The translations under genes were made by a program, and so were the position numbers. From assembly GCA_025350985.1 (NCBI GenBank), contig JANXWU010000504.1:1-6718 (forward strand): DNA of 6,718 nucleotides, in the 5' to 3' direction. The notes under the pieces were generated by a model that saw only the letters and a list, made by a program, of their open reading frames with translations, had not been told where the DNA came from and made no database searches. Source of the stretch: Spartobacteria bacterium. GTDB taxonomy: Bacteria; Verrucomicrobiota; Verrucomicrobiia; Chthoniobacterales; Chthoniobacteraceae. Shown one piece after another: positions 1-6,072 of this stretch (position 1 is its first letter; every line of letters starts with the position of its first letter).

Positions 1-1
1 A

Positions 2-1237
2 AACGTCGTGCTCATCGGCCCGACGGGCGTGGGCAAAACCTACCTCATCCGCCACGTCGCCGACCTGATCGGCGTGCCGTTTGTCAAAGCGGACGCCACC
101 AAATTCAGCGAGACGGGATACGTCGGTGGCGACGTGGAAGACCTCGTGCGCGACTTGGTCCGGACGGCGGGCGGCGACGCGACGCTGGCGCAGTATGGCA
201 TCATCTACATCGACGAAATCGACAAGATTGCCGGCGCGTCGAGCAGCCACGGGCGCGACGTGAGCGGGCGGGGCGTGCAGACGACACTCCTCAAGCTAAT
301 GGAGGAAACCGAAGTGCCCGTGCGCAATCCGATGGACGTGCAGTCGCAGATTCAGGCGGCGATGGAATTTCAGCGCGGCGGCGGTGGTGGCAAGCCGCCG
401 CGCGAGACGATCAACACCCGCAACATTTTGTTCATCGTCAGCGGCGCGTTCGACAAACTAAAGGACATCGTCACACGGCGGGTGCGGCAAAATGCGATTG
501 GCTTCGGCGCGGATCGTTTGACGCCGGCGAAGGAGCACGAGTTGCTCAAACTTGTCTCCACGCGGGACTTCATCGAGTACGGCTTCGAGCCCGAGTTCAT
601 CGGACGCCTGCCCGTCCGCGTGGTGTGCGAGGAACTCGCCGTCGCCGACCTTTTTGAAATCATGAAACGGTCGGAAGGCAGCATCATTCGGCAATACGAG
701 CGCGCCTTTCGCGCCTACGGAATCGAAGTGAATTTCGAGGACGAGGCGCTGTGGCAAATCGCGCGGCTGGCAGCGGAGGAGAAGACCGGCGCGCGGGGGT
801 TGCTCACCGTGTGCGAGCAGATTTTGCGCGACTTCAAATACGAACTGCCCGCCAGCGGCGTCACCCGTTTCACCGTCAGCGCGAGCCTGCTCGATCAACC
901 GGGCGACGCGCTCCAACGACTGCTCGTGGAAGGGCATCACGAAAAAGAAAAAGCACTCTCCGCGGTCGCCCGCGAGTTTGCGGAACGCTTCAGCGAAAAG
1001 CACGGCGTCCGCATGGAACTCACCGACGACGCGATCGCCCGGCTCATCACGCGCTCCGAATCCGAAGAAGTTCACATGCGCGATTTGTGCGAGCGGCTGT
1101 TCAAGGATTACGAATTCGGGCTCAAGCTCGCGCAGCGCCAAAACGGACAGGACGTGCTGCTCATCACCACCGCGGCGATTGACGATCCGGACAAATTCCT
1201 GAGCGACTGGCTGGTGAAAACCTATCGAAATCCGTGA
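2..1237 (+). CDS. ClpX-like AAA+ protein unfoldase with extra C-terminal domain (5' truncated)
   Basis: The reading frame is open from the left edge, so the N-terminus (a zinc-binding domain in ordinary ClpX) is outside the window. Residues are counted from the GTG at position 8. Visible motifs, in order: Walker A GPTGVGKT (4-11), pore loop GYVG (37-40), Walker B IIYIDE (65-70), the IGF tripeptide that docks ClpX onto ClpP (164-166), the arginine-finger segment EFIGRLP (197-202) and sensor II GAR (261-263). These residues are those of an active ATP-driven unfoldase that delivers proteins to ClpP; that role is inferred from the family. Two things differ from standard ClpX. The RKH substrate loop is missing and replaced by a longer segment with five consecutive glycines (about 100-138). 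The C-terminal small domain (about 219-306) is followed by a second, similar block (about 317-404). It is probably a paralogue of housekeeping ClpX with other substrates, so the symbol is left empty. Confidence 0.9.
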   Translation, partial: NVVLIGPTGVGKTYLIRHVADLIGVPFVKADATKFSETGYVGGDVEDLVRDLVRTAGGDATLAQYGIIYIDEIDKIAGASSSHGRDVSGRGVQTTLLKLMEETEVPVRNPMDVQSQIQAAMEFQRGGGGGKPPRETINTRNILFIVSGAFDKLKDIVTRRVRQNAIGFGADRLTPAKEHELLKLVSTRDFIEYGFEPEFIGRLPVRVVCEELAVADLFEIMKRSEGSIIRQYERAFRAYGIEVNFEDEALWQIARLAAEEKTGARGLLTVCEQILRDFKYELPASGVTRFTVSASLLDQPGDALQRLLVEGHHEKEKALSAVAREFAERFSEKHGVRMELTDDAIARLITRSESEEVHMRDLCERLFKDYEFGLKLAQRQNGQDVLLITTAAIDDPDKFLSDWLVKTYRNP

Positions 1238-1355
1238 GTTGGCCTTCACGCTGAACGAGGCGCGAGTTTTTCAGTTTTCAGGGACGCCATTTCAGTTTTA
1301 AGTCTGCGCCACCACCGCCGCGTTTCATTTCCCCACTCCACTTCCCCACCCCGTT
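1238..1355. other. Intergenic gap between the ClpX-like gene and the cyclase gene
   Basis: This 118-bp gap has no open frame of interest. It contains two short direct repeats of TTCAGTTTT (near 1270 and 1291) and a pyrimidine-rich stretch just before the cyclase start. There is no convincing hairpin plus T-tract terminator and no Shine-Dalgarno sequence. Confidence 0.5.
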
Positions 1356-2606
1356 TTGCGTTATCTAAAAGTCACCCTGCTGATCGGCTTCGGCGTCATG
1401 CTGCTCGCCGGGAGCTTGCTCACCCTCGGCGCATTTCTCCGTCCCGATGCCGCGTTGTGGAGTTTCCTCGGGCACCCCGCCGCGCCCGACCGCCATTTTT
1501 TCACCCAATGGCTCGCCGTCACGCTTCTCGCCTTCGGGCTCGCCTGGAGCACCATCGACATCCAGCGGCTGTCGCTAAAAATCGTCGTCGCCGGCGGCGC
1601 GCTTGTCGAGGTGGTCGGCCTGACGTGGGTGGCAAATTTGCACGGCGCGTTTTTCTCGCCGTTCGCCGGCATCCTCGCGATTGCGCTCAGCGTGGGCGCG
1701 GCGATGGCGTACGCGAACAGCGAAGCCGGACGTCGCAAACGGGACTTGCGGCTCATCTTCGGCGAACGCATTTCGCGCAAAACTTTTTACGCGCTGGTGA
1801 ACTCGCCCGACCCGTTCAACTTCGAGGGCGAGTTCCGCGAGACAAGTGTGGTGGTGTGCGAAATCTTCAACCACGACGACCTGATGGACCACCTTCCGGT
1901 CTCCGATTATGTGGCGATGACCAACCTCTTCCTGCGGCACGGCGGCGATTTCCTGGTGGAAAAAGGCGGCTATCTCGACGAGTGCGACGGCGAGAGTTTG
2001 CGCGTGATTTTTGGCGCGCCGCTCGCGGACAGCCATCACGCCACGGCCGCCTGCCATGCGGCTTTGGAGCTGGCCGCGCGCCTCGCCGAACTGAACCGGC
2101 AATGCCACGCCCGCTGGCAGAAGACGTTTGATTTCCGCATCGGCATCAACTCCGGCGAAGTCGTCACCGCAGCCTACGGTTCGCGGCGGCTGGGCACGTT
2201 CAGCGTCGCGGGCGAGCCGGTGGAATTTGCGCGCCGTCTCTGCTCGGCCAACACCATTTACGGCTCCCGCATTCTCATCGGCTCGGGCACCTTCAATCTC
2301 GCCGCCGAGGCGATTGAAGTGCGTCCGATCGAGTTGATTCGCGGACGCGATGATCGCAGCCGGGAAGAAATTTACGAACTGCTCACTGAGAAAAACGGCT
2401 TCTCCGCCGAGCAATTGCAACGGCGCGATCAGTTCTGGAAAGGCGTCGTTTATTTTCGCGAGCAGCGATGGGATGATGCGCTCGCGCACTTTTACGCGGC
2501 GGGGGCGGAGGAGGAAAATGACGAGCCGCTGGAGTTTTACATCCGCCGCGTGGAGCAACTGCGCGTCGGCGTGCCGGTGCTGGATTGGGAAAATGCGCGG
2601 CTCTAA
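1356..2606 (+). CDS. Membrane-anchored class III adenylate/guanylate cyclase homologue with substituted catalytic residues
   Basis: The 416-residue protein has four hydrophobic segments (about 5-28, 49-67, 74-95 and 99-120). A cytosolic class III cyclase homology domain follows (about 163-300), then a C-terminal TPR-like helical stretch (about 352-403). Recognisable cyclase landmarks are the GINSGEVV segment (263-270), the FGAP strand end (219-222) and Arg294 in the ARRL motif. The two metal-binding Asp positions are Glu here (E169 in CEIF, E213 in DGES). The usual GD before the catalytic Asn is GE (E287), and the catalytic Asn itself is Glu (E290). The purine-specifying pair reads E209 and S283, closer to the guanylyl pattern (Glu/Cys) than the adenylyl one (Lys/Asp or Thr). 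It may make a cyclic nucleotide, use different metal geometry, or be a catalytically dead signalling domain. The TTG start follows an in-frame stop at 1299 and has no Shine-Dalgarno sequence; ATG at 1398 is an alternative but would shorten the first membrane segment. Confidence 0.85.
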   Translation: MRYLKVTLLIGFGVMLLAGSLLTLGAFLRPDAALWSFLGHPAAPDRHFFTQWLAVTLLAFGLAWSTIDIQRLSLKIVVAGGALVEVVGLTWVANLHGAFFSPFAGILAIALSVGAAMAYANSEAGRRKRDLRLIFGERISRKTFYALVNSPDPFNFEGEFRETSVVVCEIFNHDDLMDHLPVSDYVAMTNLFLRHGGDFLVEKGGYLDECDGESLRVIFGAPLADSHHATAACHAALELAARLAELNRQCHARWQKTFDFRIGINSGEVVTAAYGSRRLGTFSVAGEPVEFARRLCSANTIYGSRILIGSGTFNLAAEAIEVRPIELIRGRDDRSREEIYELLTEKNGFSAEQLQRRDQFWKGVVYFREQRWDDALAHFYAAGAEEENDEPLEFYIRRVEQLRVGVPVLDWENARL

Positions 2607-3218
2607 ATGAAACCGCTCGCCTATCCCGCGCCCATCCACGAACTCGTCGCGCAACTCAAGCGAATGCCTGGCGTGGGGCCGCGCAGCGCCGAACGCATCG
2701 CGCTCTGGATGCTGACGGCGCGCAACGCGCAGCCCGGCGACATCGCCGACACGATTCGCACCGTGACCGAACGCGTGAAGCCTTGCGTGCAGTGCGGCTT
2801 TTTCACCGACTCCGAGCTGTGCGAAATCTGCGCCGACGAGACACGCGGCCACTCCACGCTTTGCGTGGTCGAGCAGCCGACTGACATCATTTTGCTCGAA
2901 CGCACGGGCGCGTTGCGCGGTCGTTATCACGCCCTCGGCGGACGCATCTCGCCGCTCAATCACGTCGGGCCGGAGAACTTGCGCATCGGCGGATTGATCG
3001 AACGGGTCCGCACGCAGCAACCGGCCGAAGTCATCCTCGCGCTCGGCGCGGATGTGGAAGGTGAGGCGACGTCGCTTTACATCGCCGACTTGTTGAAAGC
3101 CTCGCCGGTGACCGTTACCCGCATCGCGCAGGGTCTGCCCGCGGGCACCAGCGTCGAATCCGCCGATGAAGTCACGCTGAGCCGCGCGCTCAAAGGGCGA
3201 TTTAAATTGGAAGCCTGA
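2607..3218 (+). CDS. recR: Recombination mediator protein RecR
   Basis: At 203 residues this is the normal length for RecR, which with RecO (and RecF) loads RecA onto single-stranded DNA at gaps and stalled forks. Domains in order: a helix-hairpin-helix DNA-binding region with PGVGPRSAER (21-30); a four-cysteine zinc finger (C60, C63, C72, C75); a Toprim domain from about 83, with VVEQP (87-91) and the HALGGRISPLNHVGPE segment (108-123); and the conserved C-terminal stretch with EGEAT (151-155), TRIAQGLP (171-178) and ADEVTLSRAL (186-195). All expected family motifs are intact. The ATG directly abuts the TAA of the cyclase gene with no intervening base, which suggests co-transcription and re-initiation of translation. 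There is no partner such as dnaX or the YbaB family gene nearby, unlike in enterobacteria. Confidence 0.97.
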   Translation: MKPLAYPAPIHELVAQLKRMPGVGPRSAERIALWMLTARNAQPGDIADTIRTVTERVKPCVQCGFFTDSELCEICADETRGHSTLCVVEQPTDIILLERTGALRGRYHALGGRISPLNHVGPENLRIGGLIERVRTQQPAEVILALGADVEGEATSLYIADLLKASPVTVTRIAQGLPAGTSVESADEVTLSRALKGRFKLEA

Positions 3219-3230
3219 ACGGAGTCAGGT
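3213..3230. terminator. Small hairpin over the recR stop codon, between convergent genes
   Basis: CCTGA (3214-3218) and TCAGG (3225-3229) form a 5-bp stem with a 6-nt loop, extended by one possible G-U pair. The left arm contains the recR stop codon. It occupies most of the 21-bp gap between recR and the convergent pseudopilin gene, so it could slow transcription from both sides. There is no T-tract, so a strong intrinsic terminator is not supported. Confidence 0.3.
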
Positions 3231-3239
3231 GGTTCGTGC

Positions 3240-3950
3240 TTACTGCCACGAGCCGAGATCGTCGGAGCCGGTGAACTTTCCATCCCCCGCACCGCCCGCC
3301 TTCACCGTGCCGATGCCCCCGTCCTTGCCGGTGGACAGCGCGACCGCGCCCATTTTTAACTTCGGCAAATCGCTGTAAACACCCGTGAAATCGATCATGT
3401 CGTCATAATCAGAATCGACCACCACGACATAAGGGTAGCCCCACGGATCGAGATACTCCCCCACTTTGAGCGCCGCCGAGAAATCGACCGTGACGAATCC
3501 ACCCCGCGGGTCTTTGACATTTTTGGCGTCGCCTCCTTCAAAATAGACGACCTTTTTATAGTTGTATTTATTTCCCGGAGGCGTGAGTCCGTCCGTGTCG
3601 CCGTCGGTGCCCGGAAGTCCCCGTAGAATGTTGAACAGAATTCGGTTGGTGTAGGAATCCATGGTCCCCGCCGGAGTGCCCGGCGGGAGGCCATACACCG
3701 TGTCTTTACGCGTGCCAGCGCCGGCCGTGGGCACCTGCACCGGATAGGTCTGGTAGTCGGAGTAAAAATGTTTGACTGCCGCCTGCATGCTCGACAACTC
3801 GGTCCGGACACGTCCTTTCTGCGCCGAGAGCTTGGCCGATTGCACGGCTGGCAGAAGCAGAGCCATCAAGATCGCGATGATCGCGATGACGACCAGCAAC
3901 TCAATCAGCGTGAACGCTTTTTTCAGAGAGGAAGACGCGGGCATTTTCAT
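3240..3950 (-). CDS. GspG-like type II secretion/type IV pilus pseudopilin
   Basis: The 236-residue protein begins with a class III prepilin leader: a basic LKKA followed by FTLIELLVV. Cleavage by prepilin peptidase would fall between A12 and F13, leaving an N-methylated Phe. Glu at +5 (E17), needed for subunit assembly, is present. The long hydrophobic helix (about 13-36) is followed by an amphipathic helix and a globular domain. DPWGYPY (168-174) is the hallmark of the GspG major-pseudopilin family. The tail with TGKDGGIGT (207-215) and DDLGSW (230-235) resembles the GspG calcium-loop end. The -1 residue is Ala rather than the usual Gly, a variant common in PVC bacteria. No other secretion or pilus gene is visible, so it is an isolated pseudopilin whose machine lies elsewhere. 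An alternative ATG two codons downstream would not change the leader type. Confidence 0.88.
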   Translation of the reverse strand: MKMPASSSLKKAFTLIELLVVIAIIAILMALLLPAVQSAKLSAQKGRVRTELSSMQAAVKHFYSDYQTYPVQVPTAGAGTRKDTVYGLPPGTPAGTMDSYTNRILFNILRGLPGTDGDTDGLTPPGNKYNYKKVVYFEGGDAKNVKDPRGGFVTVDFSAALKVGEYLDPWGYPYVVVVDSDYDDMIDFTGVYSDLPKLKMGAVALSTGKDGGIGTVKAGGAGDGKFTGSDDLGSWQ

Positions 3951-4019
3951 GAGGTGGAACGCTGCTGCATCCTAGCTCAACTGCCGCCGCTTGTCCGCCA
4001 AAAAACTCCAATCGCGGAA

Positions 4020-4069
4020 GGTAGCTCAAGCCTCTGGCCTGAGGCCGCAAGCCGGAGGCTCGCGCTACC
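4020..4069. repeat. 50-bp near-perfect palindrome abutting the queD stop codon
   Basis: The two halves pair at about 21 of 25 positions, counting one G-T wobble. The outer arms are GGTAGC (4020-4025) and GCTACC (4064-4069), and the inner arm is GCCTCTGGC (4030-4038) against GCCGGAGGC (4051-4059). It begins at the base after the queD TAG codon and lies upstream of the pseudopilin gene. It looks like a dispersed REP-like or MITE-like element. As RNA it would form a long hairpin at the 3' end of the queED transcript, which could stabilise or terminate it, but there is no T-tract. That it is repeated elsewhere in the genome is inference. Confidence 0.75.
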
Positions 4070-4432
4070 CTACTCACCCCGATAGGAACAGCGCGCGGTC
4101 GGCGTCTCGTGGATGACGATCTCGGCCAGCCCTGGCAGTTGCGGCGCGAGCTTTTTCCAGAACCACGCCGCCATGTTTTCGATCGTCGGATTTTCCAGGC
4201 CTTCGATTTCATTCAGATACGAATGATCGAGCCGGTCGAGCATCGGACGCATCGCCTGCGTGATCTCCGCGTGATCGAAAAACCAGCCCGTCGCCCCATC
4301 GACCTCGCCCTCGACGGAAATCTCCAGCTTGAAACTGTGCCCGTGCATCTGCCGGCATTTGTGACCCGCCGGTGCCTTCGGCAAAGTTTGCGCGGCCTCG
4401 AATTGGAAATCTTTGGTCAGGCGGACTTTCAT
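4070..4432 (-). CDS. queD: 6-carboxy-5,6,7,8-tetrahydropterin synthase QueD
   Basis: This 120-residue protein converts 7,8-dihydroneopterin triphosphate to 6-carboxytetrahydropterin, the substrate of QueE, in queuosine biosynthesis. It follows the QueD pattern along its whole length: FQFEAAQTLP (9-18), GHKC with the catalytic Cys (C26), MHGHSF with two zinc-ligand His (H30, H32), TGWFFDHAEI (48-57), LDHSYLN with catalytic Asp-His (D69, H70), ENPTIENMA (80-88) and the final CSYRGE. The start at 4432 was chosen because family similarity begins exactly there. The frame stays open to 4618, but the extra residues overlap queE and look unrelated. The first zinc ligand, a His in the E. coli enzyme (FEAAH), is Gln15 here. 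The gene lies 25 bp after queE and is almost certainly in one operon with it. Confidence 0.94.
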   Translation of the reverse strand: MKVRLTKDFQFEAAQTLPKAPAGHKCRQMHGHSFKLEISVEGEVDGATGWFFDHAEITQAMRPMLDRLDHSYLNEIEGLENPTIENMAAWFWKKLAPQLPGLAEIVIHETPTARCSYRGE

Positions 4433-4457
4433 GGTTTTGCAAAAAGAAGCCGCAGCA

Positions 4458-5114
4458 TTACACGCCGCGTTGCAACGGTGGCCAGACGAATTTGTGCATC
4501 TGCAGTTGGAAGCGCACGTCCAGCTTGTCGGCGACGATCCAATCGACGATCTCGCGCGCCTCGATCTTCCCGAACACCGGCGAAAAAAGCACGCCTCGGC
4601 AGCGCGTGGCGAGCGCATGCTTTTCCACCTGCGCCCGCGCCCAGTCGTAATCCTCGCGCGAGCCGATCACGCATTTCACCTCATCGCGTTCACCCAAGTG
4701 CTCGATGTTGCTCCAGAGATTTCGCGCACATTCGCCGCTCGATGGCGTCTTCAAATCCATGATCCGATGCACGCGCGGATCGATCTTCGAAATGTCATGC
4801 GCGCCGCTCGTCTCGATCAGCACCGTCTTGCCCATGTCGCAAAGTGCCGTCATCAGCGGCAGCACATTTTTTTGCAACAACGGCTCGCCACCCGTGATCT
4901 CCACCAGCGGCGACTGGAAGCGCAACACCTCGTCAATGATCGCCGAAAGCGTCTGCTTTTTCCCCTCGTAAAATGCATACTCGGTATCGCAATACGTGCA
5001 GCGCAAATCGCAAAACGTGAGCCGCACGAACACGCACCGCCAGCCCGCCCAAGAGCTTTCGCCTTGGATGGATTCGTAGATTTCGTTGATCGTCAGCGTC
5101 GCTTCACTAGTCAT
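4458..5114 (-). CDS. queE: 7-carboxy-7-deazaguanine synthase QueE (radical SAM)
   Basis: The 218-residue enzyme is a radical SAM protein that rearranges 6-carboxytetrahydropterin into 7-carboxy-7-deazaguanine, using the product of QueD. The start region NEIYESIQGES (10-20) is typical of QueE. The cluster-binding motif CDLRCTYC has cysteines 35, 39 and 42 in the CxxxCxxC spacing of radical SAM enzymes. ITGGEPLLQ (73-81) is the SAM-binding glycine motif, and LIETSGA (99-105), DLKTPSSGE (120-128) and the end motif QLQMHKFVWPP (203-213) are all family-conserved. The length is normal. The ATG at 5114 has no clear Shine-Dalgarno sequence; a small hairpin lies 6 nt upstream of it. It is divergent from the lipoprotein gene at 5227 and first in the queE-queD pair. 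queC and queF are not in the window. Confidence 0.95.
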   Translation of the reverse strand: MTSEATLTINEIYESIQGESSWAGWRCVFVRLTFCDLRCTYCDTEYAFYEGKKQTLSAIIDEVLRFQSPLVEITGGEPLLQKNVLPLMTALCDMGKTVLIETSGAHDISKIDPRVHRIMDLKTPSSGECARNLWSNIEHLGERDEVKCVIGSREDYDWARAQVEKHALATRCRGVLFSPVFGKIEAREIVDWIVADKLDVRFQLQMHKFVWPPLQRGV

Positions 5115-5120
5115 GCGCGT

Positions 5121-5137
5121 GGCGGCAATCTACCGCC
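5121..5137. promoter_or_regulatory. Small GC hairpin in the queE leader
   Basis: GGCGG (5121-5125) and CCGCC (5133-5137) form a 5-bp stem with a 7-nt loop. On the minus strand it would sit in the queE leader 6 nt before the start codon, where it could mask ribosome access. On the plus strand it is followed by TTCT. It lies in the 112-bp divergent gap between queE and the lipoprotein gene, which must also hold their promoters; I could not pick convincing -35/-10 boxes. Confidence 0.3.
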
Positions 5138-5226
5138 TTCTCCGCCTGCGGCAATGCAAGCCGCGCGGACTGCCCCGGCGCTTTTTGTTGCCGATGCCGA
5201 CGAACCTCGTTAACCTCCGCGCGCTT

Positions 5227-5388
5227 ATGAAATGGTTCGCCTTGCTCCTGTGCATCCTCATCTCCGTCCTCTTCAGCGCGTGTGAAAAACACGACGCGTC
5301 CGAGCTGAAACAAATCGAGGGACACGAAGAAGGCGCGCACGCTGAGCACGCAGCCGAGCCCACAAAGCCGGCGCCCGAAAAAAAGTAG
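5227..5388 (+). CDS. Small predicted lipoprotein, 53 aa
   Basis: The protein has a positively charged start (MKW), a hydrophobic core (FALLLCILISVLF, 4-16) and a lipobox-like FSAC with Cys19, so it should be lipid-modified and anchored on the periplasmic face of a membrane. The Phe at -3 is slightly off the usual Leu/Val/Ile. The mature part is only 35 residues, rich in Glu, His, Ala and Lys (EGHEEGAHAEHAAE, 31-44), ending in a Pro/Lys tail. No domain is recognisable. The His/Glu-rich stretch could bind a metal, but this is a guess from composition. An in-frame ATG at 5086 would add 47 residues and place the signal sequence internally, so the inner ATG is preferred. No Shine-Dalgarno sequence is seen. 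Confidence 0.6.
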   Translation: MKWFALLLCILISVLFSACEKHDASELKQIEGHEEGAHAEHAAEPTKPAPEKK

Positions 5389-5549
5389 CTCTCTTGCGGT
5401 TGAGGTTTCCCGATATACGACCGCTCGCATATCGCGGAATTGTCAACTCGAACGAAATTCCCCCAACTGAAATTTGTAAAAGTCGCCTCCATGATATGCG
5501 ACTGCAAAGCGTCTAATCATATGTAAGGCGCAGCTAACACTCCATCGCA
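5389..5549. other. Intergenic region with overlapping inverted repeats
   Basis: A hairpin with arms CGATATACGA (5411-5420) and TCGCATATCG (5425-5434) has 9 of 10 positions paired and a 4-nt loop. The right arm also has a perfect 9-bp inverted copy, TCGCATATC (5425-5433) against GATATGCGA (5493-5501), so two folds compete. A third short stem is GTCGC (5482-5486) with GCGAC (5498-5502). The segment is visibly more AT-rich than the left part of the window. It follows the lipoprotein gene and precedes the unknown exported protein, so it may act as terminator, leader structure or remnant of a mobile element. Confidence 0.5.
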
Positions 5550-6056
5550 ATGAAAGCGTCATTTCTACCGGCGTATGTGGTCGTGTTTTGTGCGGCTTGT
5601 GCGCACGCGAGCATGTTTGACCTCCACTCGGTCAAGATGGCTTTGTGGTTCGATGGAGAGGGGAACAACAGGATTCTGATTATGGCGGTGCCGACGATTC
5701 ACGGTTCTCAGAAGTCGGAACTGGTGAGTCGTATCGCCAAGCCTTTCATGCTAAGCGAACGACCAACACAGGATCTCAACATCGTTTCACTTTATCGAAT
5801 CAAGACCCAAGTCGAATACGATGCCCACGAACGACCCCTCAAATTTGTTATCGACATTTCCAACGTGGAAAACACGAGGCAGCTTGGATACACGACCAAG
5901 CAGGTGACGCTTGCGGCTGCTATTTGCATCCGGTCACTTTTCCCAAAGAAACTTGGAGTTCCGTTAGTCGTTAGGGACGGCACGAAGGAGACCCCGATTG
6001 AGCCGCCAAAGAATCCGCCAACAACGATCTTTGCTCCAGAGAACTCACTCAAATGA
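5550..6056 (+). CDS. Hypothetical exported protein, 168 aa
   Basis: I do not recognise this protein. It starts with a typical Sec signal peptide: a Lys near the start, a hydrophobic core (5-17) and a probable signal peptidase I site after AHA (18-20). The mature part of about 148 residues is likely periplasmic. It looks like a mixed alpha/beta fold, with strand-like ALWFDGEG (31-38) and RILIMAVP (41-48), a central RPLKFVIDISNV (95-106), a helix-like TTKQVTLAAAICIRSLF (115-131) and a proline-rich tail (150-164). No catalytic or binding motif is evident. Codon use and base composition differ from the genes to the left: GC is lower and third positions are more often A or T. This suggests horizontal acquisition. 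It is flanked by hairpin-rich DNA on the left and an attC-like palindrome on the right, as a gene cassette would be. Confidence 0.65.
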   Translation: MKASFLPAYVVVFCAACAHASMFDLHSVKMALWFDGEGNNRILIMAVPTIHGSQKSELVSRIAKPFMLSERPTQDLNIVSLYRIKTQVEYDAHERPLKFVIDISNVENTRQLGYTTKQVTLAAAICIRSLFPKKLGVPLVVRDGTKETPIEPPKNPPTTIFAPENSLK

Positions 6057-6072
6057 ACGTTACCCAAACAAC

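Noticed and set aside
458..1249. 263-codon minus-strand frame opposite the ClpX-like gene
   Set aside because: It is the mirror of the ClpX-like coding frame and shows no family motifs.
1250..1300. Intrinsic terminator after the ClpX-like gene
   Set aside because: There is a T-run near 1267, but the only preceding stem is about 3 bp.
1575..3020. 481-codon open frame on the minus strand across the cyclase and recR
   Set aside because: It lies opposite two well-supported genes. GC-rich codon use creates long antisense frames, and the translation is low-complexity with no recognisable domain.
4433..4618. N-terminal extension of queD up to an ATG at 4618
   Set aside because: The extra 62 residues overlap queE in another frame, are Arg/Ser/Cys-rich and have no counterpart in QueD; similarity begins at the ATG at 4432.
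4413..5213. 266-codon plus-strand frame across queE
   Set aside because: It is antisense to QueE, whose radical SAM motifs are unambiguous; the translation is Arg/His-rich and looks non-coding.
5086..5226. Longer start for the small lipoprotein
   Set aside because: It would bury the signal sequence 47 residues inside the protein and run into the divergent queE gene.
5115..5226. preQ1 riboswitch in front of queE
   Set aside because: A GAGGTTCG followed by an A-rich stretch is seen on the minus strand, but the expected pairing arms and the conserved A-tract with CUAA are absent.
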